This document shows, piece after piece, positions 26,991-38,965 of a stretch of 64,000 bases of DNA; position 1 is the stretch's first letter, and every line of letters begins with the position of its first letter. A program made the translations under genes and the position numbers. The notes beneath the pieces are model-generated. The model ran no database searches, had not been told where the DNA came from, and saw only the letters and a list, made by a program, of their open reading frames with translations. The DNA is from Ceratotherium simum simum (lineage: Eukaryota > Chordata > Mammalia > Perissodactyla > Rhinocerotidae): assembly GCF_000283155.1 (NCBI RefSeq), contig NW_004454207.1, forward strand, positions 15,890,783 through 15,954,782. The letters run 5' to 3'.

Positions 26991-28170
26991 TAACGGTTTC
27001 ATAACAATTTTGTGAGGTAGGAACAAAAGAACTGTGAGATTCTCAAAGTCGGGGCATAGTTGAGAATCCAGTGGTTATCTGTGGGCCTGAAAACAACAAA
27101 GTCCCTCAGAAAGTGCTAAAATGAATGAAGATTACTTTTTCATATAAAGAAACTGTAGTTCAGAAAGAATAAATGACTTACCCAGCAAAACCTGTACAGA
27201 AAAGTACAAGAATTAAAACTCAGACCATCTGCAACAGAGGCCAAGAATTATTTTCTGTATTAGCATTTTACCTCTGAAAAGGAAACACATTTAGCTGTTA
27301 ACAGCCATTAACCTTTTTGCTCAAATTTGCATCTCTTCTTAGCAGAGAATCCTGAAGGAAGGGGTGCAGGAGAGATGAAAGGAAATATCGTAAGTATGGA
27401 GTACTGTCTAGCCTGTGGAATGCCTTGAATATCTGAGAAAGAGCAGGAACACAGTGGCTGCCTCTCAGGTAGAGCTGTCTTCTGATAAAGGGAAGATGAG
27501 TTGGTAAATGAAATGTTAAGGTTTTAAAGGAGAACTACCCATTTATTTATTTTTCTAGCAGGGCCTTTGAAAATGCAAATCAATAATTGTCTTTTTTGAA
27601 AATAAATTTCCAAAAGCTTTGAAAAATAATTTTTCTTACTATTGCTGTCTCTATCTTATTCTGATGTAACCTCAAGTGACAGCTCATCATTTAAGTCCCT
27701 GTCTCAGTGAGAGCAGTGGATTGCTTTGCAAACTACACTATTAGATGCTGAAGAAAACACCAACTGAAGCTGAATACCAGTAGCATCCTTATGCTGTCAT
27801 GAATATGAAGCCATCTGTGTTCTGTCACCCTAGGGCTTCTCATTCTTGTTCAGCATAAATATATGCTTCTCTAGTTTTTTCCATGCACAAAAGCAGTGGT
27901 CATTGAAAGAAGCAAAAATTCCCTAAGCAAGAGGTTAGTGGTGTTGATGTTTACCAGCCAAAGACTACCAGGAAAGATACCTGGGTTTATCACTTGCTGT
28001 AGCAAAGAAGCCTGCACATCATAGCGACACATCAACAAGAGGCTGTTAGGAGGAGCTTATTTTAGGATTTGGTCTTGTGGTGCTTTTGAAGAATTTTCAA
28101 GGCAGTGGAGATTTGGTCTGGATTGGGTGCTGTCAGAAAGCAGAGGCAATTTGGCGACAAGATATCTTAA
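26991..28170. other. Intergenic DNA with faint MIR traces
   Basis: No gene recognised. A weak MIR-like trace lies at 27,130-27,250 (gaaactgtagttcagaaaga). The last 11 bases (28160-28170) are the left target-site duplication of the following ERE. Confidence 0.55.
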
Positions 28171-28421
28171 ATTTTTTTTTTGTGTGTGAGGAAGATTAGC
28201 CCTGAGCTAACACTTGTTGCCAATTCTCCTCTTTTTTGCTGAGGAAGATTGGCCCTGGGCTAACATCTGTGCCCATCTTCCTCTACTCTATGTGGGATGC
28301 CTGCCACAGCGTGGCTTTATGAGCAGTGCGTAGGTCCGTGACCGGGATCTGAACCCACGAACCCTGGGCTGCCAGAAGCAGACCACACGAACTTAACCAC
28401 TACGCCACCAGGCCGGCCCCT
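28171..28421 (-). mobile_element. ERE SINE (type B), reversed, with TSD
   Basis: A full-length reversed ERE: T-run, two gaggaagatt/ctgagctaaca tail blocks, body, B-box region (gggatctgaacccacgaacc) and head ending caggccggcccc. An 11-bp duplication, agatatcttaa, lies at 28160-28170 and 28422-28432, marking the insertion boundaries exactly. Confidence 0.95.
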
Positions 28422-28432
28422 AGATATCTTAA

Positions 28433-29399
28433 TTTTTATCCAGGAGGTGTAAGAAATGAAGTAGGGCTGTAATTAGTAAAGAAGCAGCAGCCATCTTGTA
28501 AGCTGGGAGAGGGGCAAGTTTGGACATTTTTGTAGTTTTCACAGTGTTCTTATTTTTGTCTGAGCACAGACATGATTATGAAGTGGCCATGTTTGTGACT
28601 CACTCCATCATGGACACAGACTGACCTCATCTGATTGGTATTCTGTCAATTTTTGTTCATAGTTAGCAAGAGAAGGCCATAGCCAGCTACCAGATTACAG
28701 CTGTCAGGGATGCTTTATTCTTTCTCAGTGGACATCTAGGTGGTTAATGGAGAACCTGTCCCATATTCTCAGACTATGTGGTACAGGTAAGGCTGACTCT
28801 GTCCCTCTCCTTAAGGATGGGCACATGACCTAGGTCTGATCAATGAAACTTCTTTATTTCTCAGTCCATAGCGAATATTTAAGAGATGAGCACTTGACCC
28901 AAGATGGGTCAATGACAAGCAACAGCCACAGAACTTTTGCTGAAGCTACCTGGAAAGAGGTGTATGGTTTTAATGAGACCGTGTAGGCCTAGAGGTTATA
29001 AAGCATTAAGATATTTTTGCTACCTCACACCAAGAGTTGTAAGCCCCTAGCCTAAAGCAACTGGTCTTCCTGCTAAACACAAAACTATGCTTTCTTAAAC
29101 TGTCCATTTTCCTTGCTAAATTTGAACTGAAGTATGTACTTTCTCAGAATTGCTTAGCCATAGAACAGCTACTTTGGAAATCTGACAACTATCCACTTGC
29201 TTCATATATCACATTTTTTGTTTTCCTACTCTTTTTTCCTTAACCACCTGAGTGTCTGTAACACATAAAACCTCAGCTAACAGCCAGAAGGCACAACAAT
29301 CTCATTTCAGATTGTGATATTGTGATTTATAAGAAATAAATATTTGGTCATTCAGATGACTACAATATATTTCTCATATATATTTGATCCATCCACAGT
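28433..29399. other. Unassigned intergenic DNA
   Basis: No gene recognised. A short internal similarity (gatgggcacatgacctaggt near 28,817; gatgagcacttgacccaaga near 28,884) suggests an old repeat containing a small duplication. Confidence 0.45.
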
Positions 29400-30150
29400 A
29401 CCTGGATCACAGCTCCTAAAACTACTGGAATTTCCTGTGATAAGAATGGTGAGGGTGTCTTTTGTTATGTTAATGAGGTGACTTTTGGAAAGCCCTTAGG
29501 TAACCTAAGGAGAGGGTCTGGTTGCCTGGAGAAGCAACCATATGATTAGAGGAAGGGGATAAGGGATGGAGTTTGAGTTCAATTGCCAATGATTTAATCA
29601 ATCATGACTATGTAATGAAGCCTCCATAAAAAGCCAAAAACGATGGGGTTTGGAGAGCTCCCAGGTTGGTGAACACGTGGAGATGTGGGGAAAGTGGTAT
29701 GCTGGAGAGGGCATGGAAGCTCTGCGCCCTTTCTCCATGCCTTACCCTATGCATCTCTTCCATCTGGCTATTCCTGAGTTATATTTTTTATAATAAACCA
29801 GTGATCTAGTTAGTAAAATGTTTCTCTGAGTTCTGTGAGCCACTCTAGAATACTAACTGAACCCGAGGAGGAGTCATGGGAACCTCTGATTTATAGTCAG
29901 TCAGTCAGAAGCACAGGTGATAAACTGGGCTTGCAACTGGTGTCTGAAGTGGGGAGGGGGCAGTCTTTTAGGACTGAATCCTTGACCTTTGGGATCTGAT
30001 GCTATCTCCAGGTAAACAGTGTCAAAATTGAGTTGAATTGCAGGACATCCAGCTGGTGTCCGAAGAATTGCTTGTTGCTGTGGGGAAACCCATTCTCCAC
30101 ATGTTGGGAATTGGGTCCAGGAACCCAAAAGAGAGACCAACTCTCCTGCT
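29400..30150 (+). mobile_element. Solo LTR of an ancient endogenous retrovirus
   Basis: The order aagcctccataaaaagccaa, 'ggtgaacacgtggagatg', an AATAAA at 29792-29797, tctgtgagccactctagaat, gaacccgaggaggagtcatg, 'gtctgaagtggggaggggg' and gacatccagctggtgtccga is a well-known LTR plus U5 arrangement in mammals. The TATA-like ataaaaa near 29,627 would lie about 165 bp before the polyadenylation signal. No internal viral sequence is attached. Confidence 0.7.
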
Positions 30151-30336
30151 AGCAGCTGATGGGGAGCAGAACTTTGATGGAGAGTGGAATTTGTAACCTC
30201 AAAACATATCTTTTTGGCATAAGGATTATTTTAGGCTGATTATTTTTAAAAAACAGCAGACATAGGAGAAGCTCTGAAAACCAAGTAGAAGTTACCCTTT
30301 TGTAAAAAATATATACATTTATAAGGGAAATCTCCA

Positions 30337-30549
30337 GGGCCGGCCCCGTGGCTTAGCGGTTAAGTGTGCGCGCTCCGCTGTTGGCGGCCCGGGTTCGGAT
30401 CCCGGGCGAGCACCGACACACCGCTTCTCCGGCCATGCTGAGGCCGCGTCCCACATACAGCAACTAGAAGGATGTGCAACTACGACATACAACTATCTAC
30501 TGGGGCTTTGGGGGAAAAATAAATAAATAAAATCTTAAAAAAAAAATAA
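30337..30549 (+). mobile_element. ERE SINE (type A), near intact, 16-bp TSD
   Basis: A forward ERE from gggccggccccgtggctta to an (aataaa)n/A-rich tail. The pol III A box is at about 30349-30360 (tggcttagcggt) and the B box at about 30392-30402 (ggttcggatcc), both close to tRNA consensus. A perfect 16-bp target-site duplication, ataagggaaatctcca, flanks it at 30321-30336 and 30550-30565. Little divergence and a perfect duplication suggest recent insertion; it may be polymorphic. Confidence 0.96.
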
Positions 30550-30565
30550 ATAAGGGAAATCTCCA

Positions 30566-30833
30566 TTTGTATGGGTGTCTCCCTGTCTGTACCTGGAAGA
30601 GAAGGATGATTCTAAATCTCTAGAAACTCCTATCAGGAGAAGACAATGACTTGAATCTGTATAACACCCATACCCTCGTTTACTATGATTTTCCTGATAA
30701 CCTACCCTTACTGGTCTCCCTCCTATGCACATATGCTTTCCTCTTTAGCTGAAGATGTTATTTAAGATGGCGGCTTGGGCCATTTCAGGGAGTTACTCAG
30801 TTTTCCTGGGTCTCTTCCATGTACACATGAGGT
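30566..30833. other. Unassigned intergenic DNA
   Basis: Short stretch between two SINEs; nothing recognised. Confidence 0.5.
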
Positions 30834-31239
30834 ATTGTTATTAGTGCCATCCATTCACTTCCACCTCCTAGCGACTCTGTGTACAGTGGAGTGGAACCCT
30901 GCCCAGTCTTTTTGCACCATCCTCTCACCTTCCTGTGCTATATCAGACAATGCTCCACTTCTATTCATAGAGCTTTCATGGCCAATATTTTTGGAAGTGG
31001 GTGGCCACATACTTCTTCCTAGTCTGTCTTGGTCTGGAAGCTCTGCTGAAACCTGTCCACCATGGGTGACCCTGCTGATATTTGAAAGACCCGTGGCATA
31101 GCTTTCAGCAACACAGCAACAGGCAGCCGCCACAGTATGACAACTGACAGATGGGTAGTGTGGTTCCCTGACGCGGATGCCAACTTGGGCTGCAGTGGTG
31201 AGAGTGCTGAATCTTAACCATTAGACCACTAGGGCTGGC
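30834..31239 (-). mobile_element. tRNA-Glu-derived long SINE, reversed
   Basis: The right end, read on the minus strand (about 31239 down to 31165), gives ccctagtggtctaatggtta, agattcagcactctcaccac, tgcagcccaagttgg and gcgtcagggaaccaca. This aligns with tRNA-Glu from the acceptor strand to the closing stem. The rest is a body of about 330 bp ending in 'gaggtggaagtgaatggatggcac'. Imperfect flanks (tacacatgaggta near 30,822 and tacaggaggta near 31,241) may be an eroded duplication. It is clearly different from ERE, and I cannot name the family with certainty. Frames on either strand across it are not genes. Confidence 0.75.
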
Positions 31240-31600
31240 ATACAGGAGGTACACATTTTATTAAACTTCTGTTTGCTTTTCTCCTGTTAATCTGTCTTTC
31301 CTTACAGGGGGGTCTCAGTCAAGAACCTAGAAGGGTAGAGGGAAAACTATTTTTCCTCCCCCATACAACCAATAAGGCTGTCTTGTCGCTCAACTTGGAA
31401 TGTCTTTTTCAGGATCCTTTTGAGAAGGTGCTGGTGGCCATTTTTGTCTCCATGTTTAAAGAGCTTTCTTAAGAAGTAAACAAAGAGGAAAGCATAGCCA
31501 AAATATGGAGAAAGATCATATCATGATGTCATTTGGTCTTGTGAATATTTTTCCCTTTTTGATGTCAAAAGTACCTCTGAAATTCTTAGTTACTGATAAA

Positions 31601-31900
31601 TTACCTTTTTTTTTTTGTGAGGAAGATCAGCCCTGAGCTAACATCCATGCTAATCCTCCTCTTTTTGCTGAGGAAGACCAGTTCTGAGCTAACATCTATT
31701 GCCAATCCTCCTCCTTTTTTTTCCCCAAAGCCCCAGTAGATAGTTGTATGTCATAGTTGCACATCCTTCTAGTTGCTGCATGTGGGACGCGGCCTCAGCA
31801 TGGCCAGAGAAGCGGTGCATCAGTGCACGCCCGGAATCTGAACCCGGGCAGCCAGGAGCGGAGTGCGTGCACTTAACCGCTAAGCCACGGGGCCGGCCTT
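31601..31900 (-). mobile_element. ERE SINE (type A, long tail), reversed, with TSD
   Basis: A complete reversed element. From left to right it has a T-run, two degenerate gaggaagat/ctgagctaacat tail blocks, a second T-run with ccccaaagccccagtagata, the body (gacgcggcctcagcatggcc) and the head ending ggggccggcc. The duplication aaattaccttttt is found at 31598-31610 and 31901-31913. It shows that the type A body and the type B tail belong to one SINE architecture. Confidence 0.94.
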
Positions 31901-31913
31901 AAATTACCTTTTT

Positions 31914-34669
31914 GTTTCAAGTATTTTTTGGTTGGGTTTCTTTACCTCCAACAGGAACATACTTTTCCCACTCCCTCACACTAACAGTTCAAGTACATGA
32001 AGTATGTCAAATAAAAACAAATCCGGACTAAATGGGGAGAGACTTTAATTAGAAAGAAAGACAATTGCAATTGTGAGAACTCTCCAATCTCAGAAATCTG
32101 TGTCTCAAAATCAAGCAGAAAGTTTCTTCTGTAGTGTAAAGGAGGGGCAAGCAGAGACAAACTTAATCTTTTAAAGGGATGCCAGACAAGCAAGGGGAAA
32201 TGAACAGGGGGGTTTGACAGGAAAAGAGTCTTGCTGTGGTCAGCTGATTCCCGGAAGAAGCTGATAAGGGGGCCACATTCCACTTTTTAGTGTTTGCTAA
32301 GGCTTTGGACAAGCAGAGCTCGGGGGCCTATAGAAAGGAGAGAAGCCTAACTAAAGTTTGGTCAAGACAAAGTGGAGGGTAAGACATGGGCAACTGTGTA
32401 CACTTGGTCAAGTACAATTGGGCAGTTTTGGGTTCTGAGCATCTACCAGTGTCTTGGCGAGAAGGATAATGACGATTCTTTTATTTCCAATGCTTTGTTA
32501 CTTTAGGCTGCCAAGTAACAGATTCAGTGTTTAATCTCCAGTTCCTTAAATTTAACACATGTATCTGCTCCGATGGAATACCCTGTTTTTAGGTTTTGTC
32601 CTTTTCTTATGATAGTATAAAATGGCATAAAATCCCATTAGTATTTTATAGTATAAAATCCCCATTCCATGAGTAGTGGGAAGCAGTCCTCAGCAAAAAT
32701 TTATGAGGTTTTCTAGAGAGGGAGAAGAAGAGAACATACTTTCCCTGGTTGCAGCCTGCTTCCACACCACTATCTGACTCCCCACTGACAATCTGAGCTT
32801 CAGGGCGTCAGTCCTGCTATTAGGGGGATGAAAAAATGCCTTACAAATTCCCCACGAAATCTCCTCTCTAATTCCCCTGCTTCTGCAACCTCTACTTGTT
32901 TATACACTGAAGTTGGTGAGCAAACTGGCATTGTATTTACATACCTCCTTTACAAGTCCTGCATAGAACGTCTTCTCCTAACTTGGGAATAGGAGGTTAC
33001 GAGTACTTAATATCTTGTGGCCTCAGACACAAATAAGATTAAAATAGTTCCATTTAACATCCTGTTTTCACATTCTTCATATTATGAATGGGTTATTCAC
33101 AAGAAAGTCAAAATAGTTAAGTAAACATACACTGGAAAAAATTATAATTAAATTATCAGGTATACTCTTTTTAAAAAATGCCACAGCTATTGAATATGTA
33201 GAGAGTACTGTGATAAGAATAGGAGAGTGTAATGGGAAAAATTACAAAGAAAAAAAGATTAGTTGGCACTTAATTTTTAATGTGTGAATCATTGGTTTTT
33301 AAAACACATTTTTATATTATTAACTCTCAAACCTACAACATTCATACCAAGGATGATTTTGTTGAACTACACATCAGGGAGACTCACTCATGTTGATAAC
33401 AATGTAGTTTCCTTTCATATCTACACCCACTGCAAGAATGCTTTTTAGATGTATTATTGTTCTCATCTATCAACTCAGAGCTATCTTAATAGGCAAACTA
33501 ATGAGAGATTTGTGAAGATTTTATTTATTTTACTCATAAATGGTGGCCAGCATTTCAAAATTGCAACAGGACAAGGAAATACTTTATAATAAATATAAAG
33601 AGATCTGGCTTAATTTAACTAAACGATGTGTTAATTTTACAAAATTTAAAACACTATTATTTAGTATCAGGTGGGACTAAATAAAAATTAGCAAAAAAAT
33701 GCATTTAGATATTCAAAATAATAATACGTATAGATATATAAATTGTTGAATCAGATATTAGAGCCACTACAATATTTTTGTTTCAATAGGATATCTCTTA
33801 GGCATTTTCATTTAGAATAAGGAATATATTACTATTGCCTAAATGATAAAGAATGTATGCTCATAGTGCCATTCCATAATTCAGGCCAAAAAGGCAGGCA
33901 GGTCATTGCTAATATATGGATTGTTTATTTTAGGGTTTTCCACTGGGAAGAAGAGAAATTAGAGCTTAATTAGTAGGCTCTACATCAAACTGTGCATATT
34001 TTGTATTATGCATTTCATAATTACTTCACATAAATTTTAACATTTTTAATTAATTAAAACTATAGAGTTACTTATACAAATAAAAATTAAGTCATGGAGG
34101 TAAAAATTTTCCTGAATATTTGTGGCTATCTTTATTTGATACAGCTACAGAGTGAATTAGGGAGAGCTACAATATATATTTGCTCCATACCTCCTGAAAG
34201 ATAGGCTTAAAAATTTATACAGGATAAAAACCCTCTTGGGCTGCATTTTGTACATCCTCAAGAACTCATTCTGGAGTTTTCATGTCAGTTAGGCAAACTT
34301 ATTATTTGGACTCACATGTGGAGCACTGTACTAGGTTCTATAGGGAGATATGCCTGCCTTCAAAAATCATCATTGTTTGAGATAGAGAGCATACATGGTG
34401 AACAGGTGTAATCTAAATGTATTAGCAAGCTCGTGAGAAAAAATCATAGATGAACTGACATTACTGGTGATGTTATACATGGCCCTTGGACCATAACTTT
34501 GAAATCAAGTAAACATTACACTGTTTCTGGCTGAAGGTAGTGTATTATAAAAACAATCACACAAACCAAACGAAAACATACAGATAAACAAAAAACTCCT
34601 CCAGCTTTAAACAAACAAATCTGAGATAAAAACTTGGCTAGTAGGTCTTCAAGCAGGATAATTTTTTAA
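31914..34669. other. Intergenic DNA, unassigned
   Basis: No gene recognised. About 31,980-32,500 is moderately GC-rich and might be a decayed LTR, but I see no diagnostic signal. The rest is AT-rich. Confidence 0.5.
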
Positions 34670-34795
34670 TCTCTCTGAGCCTGTTTCTTCCTCTGAAAAA
34701 TGTGAAAAGTTAACTGTCTCCTAACACAGAATTATGCAAAGATCTGTGCCTGACATACTGTAAGCATTCTATAAATGTAGCTCTTATTACAAGGC
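34670..34795 (-). repeat. MIR SINE, reversed
   Basis: The text ctctgagcctgtttcttcct, 'ctgaaaaatgtgaaaag', and 'ctgtgcctgacatactgtaagcattctataaatgtagctcttatt' is the reverse complement of MIR from its core to its 5' end. Confidence 0.75.
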
Positions 34796-36810
34796 ATATG
34801 GTAACATTTGCTGACAAATAACATAACTGGGGGAAATGGTGGTGTACATGAAAGGACAAAACAAATTTTTCTTGCAAATCAACTGAAGAGAATAAAAAGA
34901 AGTTAAAATAAGAGAGTGTGTAATCAGCTCTAAAACCATGGAAGGAGGTTAAAACTTAAGATTCCAAGCTTAGAGAATGTAATTTAACAATTTGGATTGT
35001 ATTGGCCATGAAATTCTAGGCCCCACTTTTAGAAGGAAAGGTATATAGGAGTGAACAAATAAGTAGACAAAAAGAAAAACTTTCTAATATATCCAAATAT
35101 AAAAAGTATATTTTAGGCATGAAGATGCCTCCTCATAGATATTAGGCAGAAAGTCTCCCCATAGAAGCTAGTGCAATGAAAAAGATAAAATGTGAGAAAT
35201 GATTTGATGAGAAATTCTAAGCGTGCACTAGAAGTTTAACCAAGCCAGAACATTTTTTTTTCTGTCCATCTATTTTCAGCCCTTTGGCTCACAGTCTAAG
35301 AGGAAAATTCATACAATACCCCGGTAGATAGTGAAGAAAGCCAAAGTGAATCCTACTACACAATTTTGGTGCCAGGAGCAGGTCCAGAGAGAATTCCCCC
35401 ATCTAGCATTGCTGATTCATAGATAAGTAGGGGAAATAAATCAAACTGGGAACTATGTAAAATTATAAAAGAAGAGAGGATGAGGAAGAAGGAGGAGGAG
35501 GAAGAGGAGGAGGCTCTAGAGAGAGGAGGAAGGGAGAAGGAGGCAGGCAGGGAGGCAGAAGAAATCAGGCCAAAGAGAGACAGAGGAGTGGAGTACATCT
35601 TAGAAATATTCTTTAAAATATAAAGAAAAAGAAAGGAAAAAAGTTTAGACAATCCTTCATAGTTTCAAGGAAGTTAAAAATAAGCCTGCCTCTATGAAAA
35701 TGAAGTTGTGAGTTATAAGACAATATAAAAACAGAATGAGATAAAAATAGACTTTCCAGAATTAAGGAATTAAGTAAAGGAGAAAATACACAAAAATTCA
35801 AAATACACACAAAGTAGCAAAGAGCAAAAACAGTGCTGCCAAGAAGGGAAGCAGTGGCCCAGAAGCAAGTATTGGTAAAAGTCACAGATAGAATAGAGTA
35901 AAGAGAGGATAGTGGCTGGCCTGAAAAAAGTACCTAATCCATGGAACAGAATATAACTGTTTTAAGAATATGACGCAAGGGAGTTTTTCTCTAATAAAAG
36001 AAGACCAGGTACTCAATCTGAAACTGCTCACTGTGTACCAAGACAATTTATGAATTTATTAATTTATAAATTAATTCTAATACATATCCTAGTGAAATGA
36101 CTAACCCACAAAGATAGAGTCCTATAAACCTTTAATCAGAGAAATCAGGCCATTAAGTTGGGGAAAAACATTAAGATGGACTACTATTTATCTTTAAGAA
36201 CATTAAACGTAAGAAGTAAAAACAGCAAGAGCTACGGGATTTTTTTAAAATAACACTTTCTCTCCAAATTTTAAAAGTTCATATGTGCATTATAGAAAAC
36301 TGAAAACCCCAACAAGAAAACGACACAAAAACCATCCATAATCACAAGCAGTTTACAGTTTGACCTAAACTTCCAGTTGTGTGTGTGTATATTTACACGA
36401 GTGTGCACACATTTTTGTGGTTGAGATTACGTAGTATGCATCATTCTTTGTCTCATATAAAGATATTTACCCATTCAAAGCCGCAAGGTCACGACTATTT
36501 TGATAACCAAGAATACAATACACCAACTCAGTCAGGATAGAAATGCAATCATGCCTTTCTCAAGGTCAAAAATTGCCTAAATGATAAACCTCTAGATAAA
36601 AAATGTTGGCAAAGTTACAATTAAAATACTGCATTCCTTTAATGTTCAATTTAAAGTGAGACACAAAGCAATGGAGTACAATAAGTATAATGCTTCTAAG
36701 AGAATTCATTATCAAGTCTATGCTATTAAACTAATAGGTAGAAGGTGTTTCCATTGAGTTGTTTTACAATGCATTCATATAGTATGGCCAAAAGTATGCA
36801 CACATACATC
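34796..36810. other. AT-rich intergenic DNA with a purine tract
   Basis: No gene recognised. The single notable element is the purine-rich tract listed separately. Frames on the minus strand across it are serine/phenylalanine-rich by composition and are not credible genes. Confidence 0.6.
35468..35595 (+). repeat. Purine-rich (GGA/GAA) simple-sequence tract
   Basis: About 128 bases that are almost all a and g, with blocks such as gaaggaggaggaggaagagg and agagaggaggaagggagaag, and a few c/t interruptions (ctct near 35,514; repeated aggcagg). The complementary strand is polypyrimidine. Confidence 0.9.
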
Positions 36811-38420
36811 AGTCTTCTCCCTCTTGGCCTGACCCAGTACATAAGTACAATGGGTACTGCTCAAAGAGAAAGTTTAGCCATTCCCTTCCCCATACATAAG
36901 ATTTCAAATGAATTTTAATCCAAAAAACACATATTAACAAAATGTGTTACTTTACTATCTCTACTTTTAACATACTTCATGCACCTCAGAACGTGTAGAA
37001 AGAATAGATATTTCAGTGAAGGACACAACATAGTTAACTACATACACAGAATTGAGGAGTAATATCTTCCCTCTGCATGTCTCCCTTCCAATTTCCTTCA
37101 TCCCAATGCTCAAGGCCTGATAGTATACTGCTCACAGAAGTGGTTTAGCAATTACATTTCCAAATAAAATATTTCCCATTAATATTTTCAAAGCTATTAA
37201 AAAGTTTTATTTTACTACCACTACTTTAAATTCCTTGGGCATTTCTAAATATCTAGAAATTTTAGCTATCTAAAATAAGAACTTTTTGTCCACTTTATAC
37301 ACAGTACCATTGAACAAAACTGCACACACGTAATGATGATTATGATCCGAGGTGACTTCTAATCGTGACCATCCTGGCCCTCAACCATGTCCTCCTCACT
37401 TCCTCCTCTATACCACCAATCCAGTGGACAAGTGTACTGCTCAGAGGTATTTGAACAAAATAAAATTCATTTCCAAAAGTACTTTACAGAAGACAACCTT
37501 TCCTATGAGTTTCAACACGAAGTGTACAAATGGGCTAATTTTACTCATACAATTAAGAATTCATACAATTATTTAACATCTAGATACTAGATGTTGCAAC
37601 ACTGAGATTTGTCCATTATATGGACTCTGACTATAAACAGAGTGAAACAAAATACAGCTCAAAGAGGAGGTTTAGCCATTTCATTACCCAAAGATAATAT
37701 TTCATACAAATTTTAATCAAATATTAACAGAATATGTTTGTTTACTACTTCTACTTTTTTTTTTTTTGGTGAGGAAGATCGGCCCTGAGCTAACATCTGC
37801 CAATACTCCTCTTTTTGCTGAGGAAGATTGGTCCTGGGCTAACATCCGTGCCCGTCTTCCTCTACTTTATACGGGATACCGCCATAGCGTGGCTTGACAA
37901 GTGGTGCGTGGGTGCGCGCCCGGGATCCGAACCTGCGAACCCCAGGCCGCCGCAGTGGAGTGCATGCACTTAACTGCTTACACCACCAGGCTGGCCCTTA
38001 CTATCTCTACTTTTAATACACTTTTTGCATCTCAGAAAATTTGAAACATGAAAAAAGATTAGATGTTTCAAAAACGGACATAACCTTATCAACTATGTAC
38101 ACAGAAGGGGAATAAAATGCGTATACAGAACAATGGTTATAACATGAAAATATCCTCTAAAGATGAACTCTTTCCTTTCTTTCTTCTCAAGGCCTTTTGC
38201 TCCACCTCCTCTAACCCACCGAATAAATGTGGTCCTGTGTTGCTCCTGGTGTCCATTCTAGCGGTGGCCTAAAGATTCCATTTCCCAAAGTCACACCAGA
38301 ATACATTTAAGATTTTTTTTTAAACAAAAGATCACTTAATAAGAGCTGTGATTTATAACTCTACTTTTAAATCAAATGTCAGCAACCTCTTTAGATCTAG
38401 AAGCCTAGATGTAGCAAAAT
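36811..38420. repeat. Diverged tandem duplication (units about 0.2-0.35 kb)
   Basis: A motif series recurs in direct orientation. The phrase 'gctcaaagag..agtttagccattcc..' occurs at about 36,860 and 37,655 with the same downstream series (ttttaatc, atattaaca, then ttactatctctacttt). A weaker version starts at about 37,131 (gctcacagaagtggtttagc) and others near 37,440 and 38,242. The strongest pair is offset by about 795 bp, so the layout looks like a duplicated block that itself has internal similarity. An ERE interrupts the second copy. I see no coding pattern. Confidence 0.6.
37755..37997 (-). mobile_element. ERE SINE (type B), reversed, imperfect TSD
   Basis: Reversed full-length ERE: T-run at 37755-37767, gaggaagatcggccctgagc, a second tail block, body, B-box region (gggatccgaacctgcgaacc) and head ending ggctggccc. 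Flanks ttactacttctactttt (37742-37758) and ttactatctctactttt (37998-38014) differ at two positions and represent the target-site duplication. Confidence 0.94.
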
Positions 38421-38965
38421 CAGAATCTGAAGTTGTCTTCTAGAAGGTTGAGGGAAAAATGGAGAGTTTTTTTTATACTATATGCACTAAGCCTTTTATA
38501 CATGACCAGTACATCTCTCAAAACATCGGGCTCTCCCTGCTGGCCAGAGTCAGTACATTGTTCGTTCACCAGCTCTCCAGACCTGGTAGCAGGCCTACCA
38601 CTCTCCATCTGGCTGCTGACCTCTCCCTTGGCCTTGTCCGGGACTCCACTCACCTGCCGGATCAGCAAGGCCTTGCTCCATCGTGGTCAGCACCAGGTGG
38701 TATCTGCTTCACTTGGGACACAGCGGTTGAGCCGAGTCGCAGGATGTGCTTGTCTCCATGAGGCAGAGCCCACGTCCAAGAAGGTGGCTTCTCGTGCCTC
38801 TGGGCATTCTGGCCTCCTGCAGCTTCTCTGCCCCACTGTAGAAGTCAAATGGCAGGCCCCAGTCGGGACGCAGGTTGGCCAGGAACCGGGAGGCTGCCAC
38901 CGCTGCAGTCAGGTCACTGACACAGGTCATTGCTGCCTCTGGGCTTGGCAGGTCCCCAGCACTTG
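38421..38965 (-). other. GC-rich segment with coding-like frames (possible retrocopy)
   Basis: Composition rises sharply relative to the AT-rich left flank. On the minus strand, two adjacent open frames cover it: 39020-38709 (103 codons, continuing into the repeat) and 38668-38420 (82 codons). Their text is not low-complexity (for example VAASRFLANLRPDWGLPFDF), and a shift would be needed to connect them. A sequence like a splice donor (ggcaggtgagtgg) lies near 38,650 on the minus strand. I do not recognise the protein. It may be a decayed processed copy of a host gene, or unique sequence captured beside the minisatellite. Confidence 0.4.

Noticed and set aside
30349..30402. Functional tRNA gene suggested by good A and B boxes
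   Set aside because: The boxes belong to an ERE SINE flanked by a target-site duplication and followed by an A-rich tail; the acceptor stem does not close.
31165..31239. tRNA-Glu gene on the minus strand
   Set aside because: The tRNA-like part is diverged in the B-box arm and continues into a long SINE body, so it is a SINE head.
37352..37590. Overlapping short plus-strand frames suggesting a small gene in the tandem duplication
   Set aside because: The frames are not kept in the other duplicate units, so they are not under coding constraint.
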